Source of the DNA: Limonium bicolor
Lineage: Eukaryota; Streptophyta; Magnoliopsida; Caryophyllales; Plumbaginaceae
Assembly: GCA_023374045.1 (NCBI GenBank)
Contig: CM041777.1
Location: 485,065,594-485,129,593, forward strand
Direction of reading: 5' to 3'
DNA: 64,000 bases
Position numbers and translations under genes: made by a program. Of this stretch, positions 24,501 through 35,938 are shown one piece after another (positions within the stretch are counted from its first letter, which is position 1; every line of letters begins with the position of its first letter). The notes below the pieces were generated by a model. It ran no database searches. It had not been told where the DNA came from and saw only the letters and a list, made by a program, of their open reading frames with translations.

Positions 24501-25314
24501 TTAAAATGATATAAGGTAAGGAGAAAAGAATTATAAACATTAGATAAGGAAATTCTAATGTTAGGTTGTACATGAAATAATAAGGATTTATATAATTCAA
24601 AGTATTTTTACATATGAATTATACTACATTAAACTTGGAAAAACTAACCTTAGGAAAATAAATACTAAGGTGAAATGTATAATATATGATTAAGAATTAT
24701 ACATGCAATCTAGAAACAAACTATATAATATACAAGTGTATATTGAATTACCTGCGATAACCAAAGTTCAAACATTAATTATATTAATATACGAGCGAGT
24801 CCACGCATGTAATATAACGTTTTTCCTAATCCTGAGTTAAACCGAAAACCCGACAAACATTGTTAGTAAATAACGGGGAATGAACCGGGAGGTATTAGTG
24901 ACGGTACGAGGTACCGCAGAGTAATGTCGTTATACGGATGCGAATCTGTAGCGTTATGTATTATTAAACTGTTAGAGACGACACGAGGAGCATCGGATCT
25001 AGCTGATTCATACTCCGCGGTTATATAATCAGAGTGAACGGTATGTTGTTATGTGTCTCTGATTGTCTCTGGAGACTTCCTCAGTTCAACTTCTATGTAG
25101 TCTGTGATAAGATTGTTTGTCTGAATGTGTGAATAAATATGCATGAACTGTATATTTAAGCTGCTTATTATTTACTGTTTTTGCGATAACAGTATTGGTT
25201 CGTATATATGGACCTATATATAAAACAACTAGCGGCTATGGTGCTATCTTATATGTAATATAAGGAACGTCAGAAAAACGTTGTAGCACTAGGATAATAA
25301 GATATATATATATT
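21539..25314 (+). repeat. Del-type LTR, incomplete at its 3' side (copy A)
   Basis: It begins TGAAATACCCC, the start motif of this LTR type, and shares the TTAAAGCACGTTTTTGAGAA block with its relatives. The part from 22900 on is strongly AT-rich and repeats TCTGTTCGGTAAT-like phrases (23635, 23958, 24132 and 24280). It lacks the conserved 3' hairpins and the GTTACA end, and the next LTR start is at 25315. It is either truncated or split by that next element. No coding sequence is apparent. Confidence 0.55.
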
Positions 25315-28300
25315 TGAAATACCCCTAAATTTATTTAAATTAATTTAGGGGATTTCTTTTATTAAATATTTAATTATTATATGGAATTGTGAAATTTATT
25401 TAGGGGTTTTCTCCTATTTAACCCTAATTATTATATATTATTATATAGTATTATGAATTTAATAATAAGATTTATAAGTCAATAAATCTTGGAAAAATTT
25501 CTAAACACTCCAACTATATTATAAAGATTAGGAAGTGTTGGAACATTGTTTTGAAACATAAAAGTCAATATAAAATTCTAGAAACCCTAAAGCCTTTTAA
25601 GCCTTGCTAGGGTTGACTTTTGAGAATGGTCAAACCAGCCCATGAAACCTATACCAATAAATAGGTTATGGAAAACCATGAAGACGATAAAAAGAACATC
25701 AAAAACGGATCATCCTAGCCAAAGTTATGGTCAAATGAAGTTTAGAGCCAAAATTTTGAAAAGAAGCTGACGTGGCATGGTCTGCTGAGTCAGCACGCGC
25801 CTCGGGATACGCGCCCCAACACTTAGTCGTTTTTATCCCCTATATTTCCGGTAACAGAAATCAGGTTTTGCCCTATCTTGCGACCTTCATAACTTTCTCA
25901 TCTTAAGGAATTTTTGAGGCTCTTCTTTTTGCCTTCTCCTAAACTTCCTCTAAACAACCATAACTCACACTAACCCTAACTCGTCCTAAATCAACCGGAA
26001 TATCGAATCAAAGTAGCCACCCTGCAAAACCGTAACTGCAGTTTCCAGTTTTTCCTTCGAATCAGGTAACTTCGTCTAGCCATAACTTCTTCGTTTCTCA
26101 GCCAAATTTCATGTTCTTTAGCTCGTTTTGAAGAGCTCTAATCCCTCTAAAACTTTCATGTTGATGGCCTAAGCCAATTCTCAACCGTTTGGAAGAACAA
26201 GGTGTCTAAATTTCGGTTTCGTCACAGCATAAAATCATAGTTTTCTTTCCAGAAAACGCAAGGTAAACTCGCAACTTCCAGCTTCGATTTCTTTCTGTGT
26301 AGTGCAAGTTAGGGTGAGTTCTTGCTATCATTGTGTAGAGCTAAGTTTCTTCTTTAGATTAAGCCCAAGAACTAGTTCTAACTCCCTCTGTACTGTAAAT
26401 TATAGTGTTGAAAGTAGGCTACTCAATCGAGTTGTAAAGGGGGCGTTTTTCCAGAAACTGAAAACAAATCCCTTCGATTCGAGCAATTCTGGTAAGTTTT
26501 CTGCAAATTCCTTCAACCTTGCTAAACTATGTTACATTATCGGTCAAAACCATGATTTAATTGCATCAATTACGCTTTGGATTGAGTGAATTTGGGAGAA
26601 TCGAATTCGAGAAAATCAAGAACCCTAACTCTCGTAACCGGAATCGAATTTGTTGTATACTGCATGATAGCTAGTAAAATTAGTATCAATGGAACCGTAA
26701 TTGAATTTCGAAACTAATGAAACAGAATCACTCAATTTGGTTTGTAGATTGTGAGATAATGTCGATTTAGTACTCGACTAGGTAGAGTTGCTCGCGGATG
26801 AACTGGGATTTCAGGGATCGTCCGATCGGGCTCTAAAGGATTGGACGGTCAGGATTAGATCGGGGTTATTAAAATATGTTTTAAGTTTATAATGTTTCAG
26901 GATTTAATTCTAACTTGTTGAATTTAGTTAATGGCCTTCCGAATGTATTTTGACTTGAAATTTTAACCATAGATTCCTTATTAAATCTAGTTTATTTTGA
27001 TGTGAATTATTATGGTTTTGGAGTTTTTAAACGTAAGTTATGATTTTTGAAGTTACGGGTTTTCTGGAATTATTTGGCTAAATTAAAAATATATTTGTAT
27101 GAAATAAAATTTTATAATATGTCTAAAATGTTATAGTTACTGTATATTAAATTTGGGAATTTTTGGGCAATGGTAAAAGGTTTTAAAAATTGTGTTTATG
27201 AGTTTTTCATAAGAATAACTTATAATATAAGGTTTTTAATGTAACCAAAAATTAAAGTATGGTTTGTTAATTAACTTTTAAGCTGGGGAAAATAAGGGAA
27301 ACTAAATTAACATTTTATAACAGTAAGTTTATAAATGTTTTGGTATTAACTTTTAAGAGAAGTGAAATTATTTACATATATGTATATATACTTATTTAAG
27401 TAGGAACTTATGTAAATCAAGGAATTTAATTATTTTTATGTTTTATTTATTATATTATATGGGAGTTAATATTTTTAATTAAAACTAAGGGATATATATA
27501 TATATATATATTTATCTCATATATAAAAAGGGAATAAAGTAGTAACTTAGAGTAGAACAGGGAGCTAATAAATTAACACTTATATTAATTAAGTATTATA
27601 AGAGCTTGTATCCTAAGATATAGTTAAGAAAATACTTTATGAAACATAGATGGAATGCAGTTAAATGTTGTAGAAATAGGATAGTTTAAATATAATAAGT
27701 TACATAGGGGATGTCTTAGTTAAATTTTAATACATGTATACTTATATATGTTAAATAAATAAAGGAAAACATTTTATCTATTAAACCATATGTCGGTTGT
27801 GGTATGCCTAAAAGTTATTGAACATAATTAAATACAATAAAATTTCCTAAAAATGTTATGGATAAATCTTAATACATAAAGCTATATATAAATAGATATA
27901 TGTATATAAATACATTAAAATAGATGAGGGAAATAATATTCCTTGTGATAGTTATAATAAGTAGAATATATATATATATATGTTAAACCTTAGGTTTTAA
28001 TCGGTGAGTAATTAAATAGTCACTATTAACTTAAGGGTTTAATTACACAACATAAACGTAACACGGTCTTGGGCTAACCTACTAAGCCCAAGTCTATGAA
28101 CTCCAAAAGCCCACTTTAACAATTCAAAGAGAGTTTGGGCAACTCTCAGGAATAAATTCTAAATCATTCCAAACTAAACGAAATGGGCCTAACAAAGGAT
28201 TTAGTTAACAAGACAAGCCCAGATCTTTGTGAGAGGATAATGGTAAACCTGGAACTATTAATCAGTAAGAAAAGAAGGTTGTTTAGTTTATAAGTCCCTT

Positions 28301-29481
28301 AACTAATCGACACTTGGAACACCTTAATTATAGGTTACTATTGGGGAAATCACTTATTCGAGTTATTTATTGTTCTTCACATACCAGGTACGATTTCTCG
28401 TACTCCGATACTTTTGCTGATTGACTTATGAGACGTTTTCGAAAAATGCTAACTAACTTTAAGAGGAATTTCTAAAAAGGAAATGGTTGTGTGACTAACT
28501 CAGCTTGTGTGACTAACTGAGCCTTGAATGTGAAACTTACATGGGTGTTGGTTCCTTCTATTTGGTTGTTCCATTAGACATTGACTGCTTAGGGTTTACG
28601 CTTCTACACTCTGTAGGACTGAGTGTTTTGGTATTGCTCTGGGTAGTTAGTGTTCTGGTGGGAATTTGGAAAAGATCAATTTTGGTAAATTCTTCTTTTG
28701 ACTCTGGATATCGTGTCATCCATGAGCTAGTTCTTGAGGTTTCGATGTGCGCGCGTCTTAAATGGTAACAGTGAGGGGCTGTATATCCCCTGTCCCAAAA
28801 AGGGACGTGATAGATAGTGAGGGGCTGTATATCCCCTGTCCCAAAAGGGACGTTGTAGACAGTGAGGGGCTGTATATCCCCTGGCCTAAAAGGACGTTCT
28901 TGGATCTATCTTTTCATTCCTAGTCCTCTGTGACTATCTGAGTCTTTCTACTCCTAACGGGAATTGGGTTTAACTAAGGCATTGGATGTTCGCTAACACA
29001 TGAAGTGGTTTTGTTTCACTAACTACACTTTTCTGTTACTAACCTTTATTCTTATCTTGATATCTTGATTTGGTGATTGGAGAAATGTCTTGTTCCTCTG
29101 TGTGGTTAAGTGATTGTTTTCAAGATATTATTTATTTAAGAGTTGTGTTATAAGTTTGTTTTGGAGGATCGTACCAGTTCCATTCCAGGGAACTGACCCA
29201 CCCTTCTCGGGGTGGGCTGCTTGGTTTTATCTTGCAGGTACGAGTTATTTTACAGGTGGCCACGAAGAGAACGAGTGATTGGGATGGGATTTGGTTCTGA
29301 GAGTTTTATGTGTTTTATTACTGATTTACTTTTGTTAAGTTTTCTCGAGGTTCAGGCCGTGACAGTTGTAATCTTTAAGTTGTAATTTGGTGAGGTTTGG
29401 TGCCGGGTGTTTGGAACTCGATGGTCTGTACGCCTTTAGTATTTTATTTCCGCTATAAATATGTTAAATAGGGGCGTTACA
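25315..29481 (+). repeat. Del/Tekay-type 5' LTR (copy B)
   Basis: It starts TGAAATACCCC and ends GGGGCGTTACA, 4,167 bp, followed five bases later by a tRNA-Met primer site, so it is a 5' LTR in plus orientation. The middle is AT-rich. Near the 3' end it has the CCACCC/GGGTGG hairpin followed by TTTTATCTTGCAGGTACG (29190-29240) and TTTCCGCT. It lacks the covarying hairpin seen in C, D, E and F, so it is a different subfamily. LTRs this long with this primer site fit the Del/Tekay chromoviruses or their derivatives. Confidence 0.75.
28771..28896 (+). repeat. Three tandem double-hairpin units in LTR copy B
   Basis: Units start GTGAGGGGCTG at 28771, 28817 and 28862, about 45 bp apart. Each contains AGGGG...CCCCT around CTGTATAT and GTCCC...GGGAC around an A run, that is, two adjacent stem-loops. 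The third unit is partly decayed. Confidence 0.85.
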
Positions 29482-29486
29482 GAAAT

Positions 29487-29498
29487 TGGTATCAGAGC
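29487..29498 (+). promoter_or_regulatory. Primer-binding site (initiator tRNA-Met)
   Basis: TGGTATCAGAGC is complementary to the 3' end of initiator tRNA-Met and sits five bases after LTR copy B. The internal sequence that follows (29499-29674) is a short leader with no gag before the next insertion. Confidence 0.9.
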
Positions 29499-29674
29499 GT
29501 AGTTACGCTCTGAACCCGAGAAGACAAGCCGAGTGAAACACTTAGATTATAGGTGCACTTAAAACTCGGGAACTGGGGTAGAATTGGGAAGTGAGAATTC
29601 CAGAAAGGCGCGTGACCCTTACCCCATACTTACTTTACTTACTACTTATGTTTTACTTCACGTACCTATGAACC

Positions 29675-30068
29675 TGTTATACCCAAAATTTCAACCCCCC
29701 CGGAAGAGAGTCTCTACTAATAGGCTAGTTTGGTCAAGTAGCGAGGGTTCCCAGTTCGATCGGAACATTTCAGAGTACCAGGGACAGCTTAGTCATCTCC
29801 AGGGGCACTTTCGTAATTTTTCAAGGCTCCTAAGCCCCCTATAGGCTTTCTCTCTCCTCCAAATAAGGGTCAAATCAGTTCAAAATGCTTTGAAATTTTA
29901 ACCCATGATAGAGGATGACATTTTGGGCATAATGGCTTGGAATTTCGATTTTTCGAGTTTCCAATAGTTTTCTAGCAATTTCTGATTGAATCTGGCGAGA
30001 AATTGAATTTAAAAATATTCCAATATCCAAAAAATTCGATTCCACTTTAGAAAATTCAGAAATATCAT
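29675..30068 (+). repeat. Ogre/Tat-like LTR, 5' part, cut by an assembly gap
   Basis: It begins TGTTATACCCAAAATTTC and matches the first 390 bp of the LTR at 38928 (shared CCTATAGGCTTTCTCTCTCC, TAGAGGATGACATT and AATTCGATTCCACTT). It is inserted in the leader of the Del-type element. The rest of the LTR falls in or beyond the gap. It could be the 5' LTR of the gag-bearing element at 33.6-40.7 kb, which has the same orientation, but the gap prevents proof. Confidence 0.7.
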
Positions 30069-30568
30069 NNNNNNNNNNNNNNNNNNNNNNNNNNNNNNNN
30101 NNNNNNNNNNNNNNNNNNNNNNNNNNNNNNNNNNNNNNNNNNNNNNNNNNNNNNNNNNNNNNNNNNNNNNNNNNNNNNNNNNNNNNNNNNNNNNNNNNNN
30201 NNNNNNNNNNNNNNNNNNNNNNNNNNNNNNNNNNNNNNNNNNNNNNNNNNNNNNNNNNNNNNNNNNNNNNNNNNNNNNNNNNNNNNNNNNNNNNNNNNNN
30301 NNNNNNNNNNNNNNNNNNNNNNNNNNNNNNNNNNNNNNNNNNNNNNNNNNNNNNNNNNNNNNNNNNNNNNNNNNNNNNNNNNNNNNNNNNNNNNNNNNNN
30401 NNNNNNNNNNNNNNNNNNNNNNNNNNNNNNNNNNNNNNNNNNNNNNNNNNNNNNNNNNNNNNNNNNNNNNNNNNNNNNNNNNNNNNNNNNNNNNNNNNNN
30501 NNNNNNNNNNNNNNNNNNNNNNNNNNNNNNNNNNNNNNNNNNNNNNNNNNNNNNNNNNNNNNNNNNNN
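30069..30568. other. Assembly gap of 500 N
   Basis: Exactly 500 unknown bases, the usual placeholder length, so the true size is unknown. It hides the inner part of an Ogre-like LTR and the start of the Del-type LTR that ends at 33635. Confidence 0.98.
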
Positions 30569-33500
30569 TCCATTTCGGTGCCAAGGTGTTCCACCATTGA
30601 AGGAGCTTGAGCTTGTTTGACTACATATTATTACTCTCCTTGGATTCTAGGTAAGGAATCTCAAATAAAAACTTCCTTTCCTCCTTGTTTTTGTCATGTC
30701 CGAAAATACACATTGATATAGCTCATTGTGTGACTTTGTTCTAGCTTCATTTCAACTCTTCATGGACTAGGTGGAGTCCTCTCTTGTTAGATATTCAAAC
30801 TCTCTTCAAAGAACAAGGTAAAATAACTACATTAATGTTTTTGAAACAATGTCAAATTAGGGTTTACAATGAGATGAAGCTCAAAGCTTGAATACTCATT
30901 ATGGTGTTTGTATATTGTCTAGAACTTGACAAGGAACCAAAATACCATACGGTTTTGTAAGGAATCAGGAAGGAAGTGTTTTGGGAAAAAGAGGTAAATC
31001 TACTAACTTAAATGTTGTTTAATGCCTTAGGAGAAATGAGCTTATAAATGCTTATTAAAACTACCTAAAGAGCAAATGGTGAATGACTTAAAAGTGTTCT
31101 CAAGAGACTAGTAAAGGGCATATGTGTGTTGAGTGTATTTGCAGGTTAAAGGCATATATATTGTGGAAATTCAGTGTTTATGATTTAAGCACTTTAAGGG
31201 CCTAAGAGCCATGCATTTTAAGGGCCTAAGTGCCATGCAATTTAAATTATGCACTATATTGTAATGTGGTGTAAATTTGGTGAAATTGTGTATGAGAGTG
31301 TTCTTGGTGATTTTAGATGTTCTTGTGTGTTTAAAGGAGAAGGTAAAGTGTTTTGGCTTAGTAATGTTCTAGGGAACCCATGTCAAAATTTAGGTAAGAA
31401 GCAAGAAGTTTTAAGTGTTTACATGAGGATTGGTGAGTTAGAAAATGTAGGAAATGAATAAGGAGTTCATGATGTTTTAAAGGAATTTTGATGAACTAGG
31501 AAGTACTCTAGAATGTAATAAGGACTTAGGCATGATCTTGAGATTTAGTAGGTACCAAAGTCACTTTGGGACTTAGGTAAATACCTAGGCAAACTTTGGT
31601 AAAATAAGGAGAAGTGTACACTAGGAAAAGAGTTTCAAGAAGGAGATAAGGAATTAGTGGTGAGAGATGATGCTTGGGAGATGATGTTAAGTTAAGGAGA
31701 AAGCATTTGGGATAGTAGTTATCATAGGTATGAAACACCTTGGAAACTAGGAGAAAATGTTGTAAGTGTTAGGAATTTTGTGAAGGAATAAGTAAAGGTT
31801 TAAGGAATTAGAAAATGAGTTTTATGAGTGTTTAAGGGTGTCTTGAGTTGTGTTTAAAGTGCCCAAATGAGGTTAGGGAGTACTAGGTTATATGGGGTGA
31901 AGTTTGGAGTTGAATGTAAAAAGGAAAACATAATTTGGGGCCGACCGGACTTGCGACCGGACTTGCAAGCTCGGTCGGGACCTGTTTACCCTGCGAAATT
32001 AGCTTCTGGAATGGACCGGGCTAGGACCGGACATGGACAAGTCCGGTCGGGCTAAATTTACAAAGAGAATAAACTCTCTGGAATGGACCGGACATAGGAC
32101 CGGACTTACAAGTCCGGTCGGAGTAGAAAATTTTGTACGGATTGAGTTACTGGAATCGACCGGACATGGGACCGGACTTGACAAGTCCGGTCGGGCTGAA
32201 TTACCGAAGGGGAGAAACTCTCTGGAATCGACCGGACATGGACAAGTCCGGTCGGCAAGTCCGGTCGGACCTAAACTTGTAAAAAAAAAAGAAAGAATGT
32301 GACTATGTAGTTAACCCTAGGGTGTATATGAAGGTAACCTAGGGTGGGTAGACATTAAAACATGTCATACAATCATGTTGAATACTTAGTAAGTGTGAAG
32401 TTAAATAAAATATAACCGACATTACTAATGTGTATAGGATTCTCTCAAGGTGGGAACGAAACAAGGCAAGGACCAAGGTATGGTTTTCTTGCAGTCTGTT
32501 GCCTAACGGTTTACACCGGCTTGGGTGTTATTTGTTTTCTGGGTGTTTACGACCTTATAAGATTAAGGCATGAAAAGAGTTTACAGTTGTTATATTATGG
32601 TGTTGTGTTATTATGACTCCTTTCCCTTGGTGTGTCTAACAAGACCTAAATGTTGCTTGTATGTGACTTAACAAATGTTGTGTGTTCATTAACAAGTGCT
32701 AACCGGGGGAGTGAGGAGTCCGGTTGTTCCGGCCACGCGTGTGATGGATGGGGGTCGATATCATATCCGGTTCGACTCTCTTGGTGTATGTATAGGTGGT
32801 ATTCCAATTTGGTTTCTACCTTCCCTTAGCTTATCCAAAGCTAGTTACTGACTCACGTCGGGCCATAGGGGCATACGTATGTTATTTCGGAGTGCTCGGG
32901 ATTACTATATCCGACACACCTTTGGTATAAGTTAACCGTTCTATATAACCGGACGGTAACGAGGATGGTAACGAGCTTAACATGGGGTTGGTAAAAACCC
33001 TAGGCTCTCATGGTATACTAACTATGGCGGAAGGTTCCTTGTGAGGACCAAGTTTATGGTGTTATGTATTGATGTTGTGATGCTATGCAATTTCCCTTGC
33101 TATGCTATGGTATATATGTATATATATGTTGGTTGTTCTAAAATGAATGCCATGTTATTATGACAATTGGTTGCGCGTATCCCGTTAGTCGATGGGCTGC
33201 GCGTTAGCCATACCAGCAAAGGTGCTGACCCCCTCGGGGGCCCCATATTTTTATTGCAGGATGAGGATCGAAGAGGCAGAGTGGCTCTAGGTCCTAGTTT
33301 GTTGATATACTTTTGGATAAGTAGGTTGTTGAGCCCGGGACGCGCCTGTGCTCCCGAGGCGTTATATTTGATGCCGTTGTTATACAGTGTGAGTTGATTA
33401 TGGTTTGGAGATGTATTGTAAATTAAATACTCGGTATGGTTGGTTATGTTTATATATGGATGTTAGTTACTATGCTCGGGAGTCTGATCATCAGACCGAT

Positions 33501-33635
33501 ACACTTGTATTTATTCTGCCTAGTTAACCACGTGGGTGGTTAACGGCGTTGTAACACCAAAGCGATAGTTATTATTTGGTTGGTTATTTCCGCTGCGACT
33601 TCGGTAGATGATAGGAGCGTTGTAGGGGTGTTACA
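30569..33635 (+). repeat. Del/Tekay-type LTR, start hidden by gap (copy F)
   Basis: It ends GGGGTGTTACA at 33635. Landmarks in order are the hairpin minisatellite (about 31940-32275), GGTGCTGACCCCC with a hairpin and TTTTTATTGCAGG (33221-33260), ATCAGACCG (33489), the covarying hairpin (33523-33544) and TTTCCGCTGCG (about 33588). Comparing minisatellite-to-start distances in C and E (about 1.9-2.0 kb) predicts a start near 30000, that is, inside the gap. No primer site follows the end, so it is a solo or 3' LTR. The bases after it are CACAC. Confidence 0.7.
31940..32275 (+). repeat. LTR minisatellite of GACCGGAC...GTCCGGTC hairpins (copy F)
   Basis: Units of about 65-70 bp contain GACCGGACATGG or similar, then ACAAGTCCGGTCGG, each following TGGAATGGACCGG or TGGAATCGACCGG. 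The arms differ in sequence from those in C and E but pair within the unit. Confidence 0.8.
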
Positions 33636-34262
33636 CACACCTCTTAGGTGATGTGAATAAGTGGGGGAAAAAAGGAGGGTGTCGTCTAACCACACCCCCT
33701 TAATACCTAGGCTTTAGCCCCAAGCATTTTCCTGGCAGTACCCTTACCTAGCCCACTGTTTGGTCAGTAGACCCGACCGTAGACGCACACCTTTAGGTGA
33801 TGTGTGAGAAAGTGGGGAAGCCCAAAGAGAATAGTGTGCAAGCCCTATTCCTTTGTGGTGACCTGGGCCCGCGCCCCAAGCACCTCTCCGGATCGATTTG
33901 TACCGTTAGACTGAGTCATTTTGTGAGGACATTTGCATCACCTCCTTATGTAAGACTTCTGTGCATATGTTCTTTCTCCTGGGCCTCGGGCCCAATGTTT
34001 GTATCGATCCATCAATCTCTCCCAGTCCAAATGAAACACTTGAGGGCCTCAGTGGCCTAAATGCCTTTACCTCCATGAAATCACCCTCTCAGAATAAGCT
34101 CGAAGGTTTCCATTATTCCCTTTAGGATGTAGGCCCATTTCATATGCCAAAAATCTCCAGCCCGCTAGGCCCGAACAGTCCAAAAAAGGAAAAAGAGTCC
34201 TGTATAAGGGTCCTTAGAGGAAAATCTTTCCATGTCATTGCAAGCCCGTGCCCTAATGGTTT
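33636..34262 (+). other. Leader of the Ogre/Tat-like gag element
   Basis: Non-coding. Two related blocks, ACACCTCTTAGGTGATGTG (33639) and ACACCTTTAGGTGATGTG (about 33788), each precede an AGTGGGG stretch, an old duplication of about 150 bp. No LTR end or primer site is recognisable, so the join with the 5' LTR is not visible. Confidence 0.45.
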
Positions 34263-35938
34263 TTGTTTTTACTCTATGTTCTGAAACAGAAAGAAGGCAA
34301 GATTTCAGAAAGGCGCTGGGACAGAAGTTTCGGACGTTTGACCCGACTGCCTACTCCTCCACTTCCATCATTCCAGCCCGAAGTAGACTCCAACTCATCT
34401 GACATGTCGGTCCAGGTCCATGACGATATCCCTCAGGAGGACCAGCAAGCAGGGGGGAGAACCAGAACACTTCTGTTGAAGCGCTCATGAGAAATTTTGA
34501 TTTGAAACACCAGGAAGCAATCTAGGCACTCGAAAATAAATATGTGGACACAATCACCAAGCTGGAGGATAAGTTGGCCGCGTTGGAAACGGCAGCCCAA
34601 AGCAGGACCACTGGGGGTCCAACGGGGGAGCAGGACCAAATAGCCAGCCTGGTACAGAAACATCAAGCTGCCATTGAAGCCTTGGAGGCACGGCATACGG
34701 CGGCAACAGTTGAGCTCCATGAGAAAATAGGATCTTTGGAGGCGGCAAGACAGGAAAGACCGCTGCAAGGATTTGTCAACCCTTTATACGGCATGGACAA
34801 TATCTCCTTGGAGGGACATGACACCCAAGTTGGATACGGAGGTGGTGCTCCGGGAACCAGTTAGCTGTTGAAGTTCAGAGGGCTCTGAAGCGCATTGAGC
34901 GCATGGAAAAGGCCGGTAAACCTGCTGGTTTTGACTATCTCTCCATGGGATCTTATCCAGACGTGAGCTACCTGCGAAGCTGAAGCTCCCCACCTTGGCT
35001 CTCTACAAGGGCTCGACCGATCCCCAAATCCATTTGGCGATGTTTGATCGAGAGATGTCTATCCTGAGGCTCAATGATATGCAGAAGGCCAAGGTTTTTG
35101 CCCGATACCTAGATGAGATTCCTCAACGATGGTACCTAACTCAAAGAATGAACACCAAGACATACGAGGAGATATGTGAAGCCTTCCTGACTCACTTTGA
35201 GTATGCCAAAAATCTGGAAATCACCCGGTCTGACCTTGCCAGCACGCGCCAAATGGGAAGTGAGTCCATGTCTGACTTTATAAAGCGATGGAGGAGGAAG
35301 GCAGCGGGCATGCCTACAAGGATGGATGAGCAGGAAAAATTCGCATGATTGTTGAGAACATGCAAAAGCAGTACAATGATGAATTAAAGTATATGTACTT
35401 TCCAAGCTTTGATATGCTCATGGGCCAGGTAGGAGTTTTGGAGGAGAAGATCCACAAGGGAGACCTAAAGCTTGGATATCCTCGAGGATTCGGAAGTAAT
35501 TCAAAGTTCCCAAAATCTGAACCAGTGAAAGCTTCCTACCCAACCGCAGCCTACGCACAGAGCGCACCGTAGAGGTACACGGGACAGTACGAGGTGAATG
35601 CAATCCAGCAGCCAAGGGAACAAGGGAGGAACTATCGAGCAGTACCACCTCCAAGACCGGATTTCAATCAACGAGAATTCACAAATATCGGTCGGCCCTT
35701 GAGTCATGCTCTGAAAAAGCTCCAGGAGCAGAACATCTTACAGCCTCTTCCTCCCCGACCAGGAGTCACCCATTTGGGCAGGAGTCCAAATCAGTTCTGT
35801 CTCTACCATCAGCTACCAGGTCACGATACCGATCATTGCAGGGCCCTACAGCATAAGATCCAAAACCTGATTGACCAGGGGCTTCAGTTCTCAGAGCGCG
35901 GGAATATCTTCGGGAATCCTATGCCGGAACATCACTAG
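34263..35938 (+). pseudogene. Ogre/Tat-type gag relic
   Basis: Pieces in three frames make up one gag. An N-terminal stretch (34263-34490) precedes a helical, probably coiled-coil region (34544-34864: ITKLEDKLAALE, IEALEARHTA). The capsid core (34995-35348) has LALYKGSTDPQIHLAMFDREM, RWYLTQRM and SMSDFIKRWRRKA. A C-terminal part (35594-35938) has an unusual knuckle, CLYHQLPGHDTDHC, then KIQNLIDQG. This C-YH-GH-C pattern is typical of gag in the Tat/Ogre lineage. Breaks are visible near 34977, 35345 and 35570. Gag would bind and package element RNA. No protease, RT or integrase follows in the next 3 kb, so the element depended on a partner. Confidence 0.8.

Noticed and set aside
29875..30597. 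Long minus-strand reading frame of 240 residues across the gap
   Set aside because: Most of it is translated N. Its real ends lie in LTR sequence with no protein character.
21534..33640. One giant LTR or a matched pair from 21539 to 33635
   Set aside because: Flanking 5-mers differ (CCTAG and CACAC), a second LTR start and primer site lie inside, and copy F fits a normal 3.6-4 kb LTR starting in the gap.
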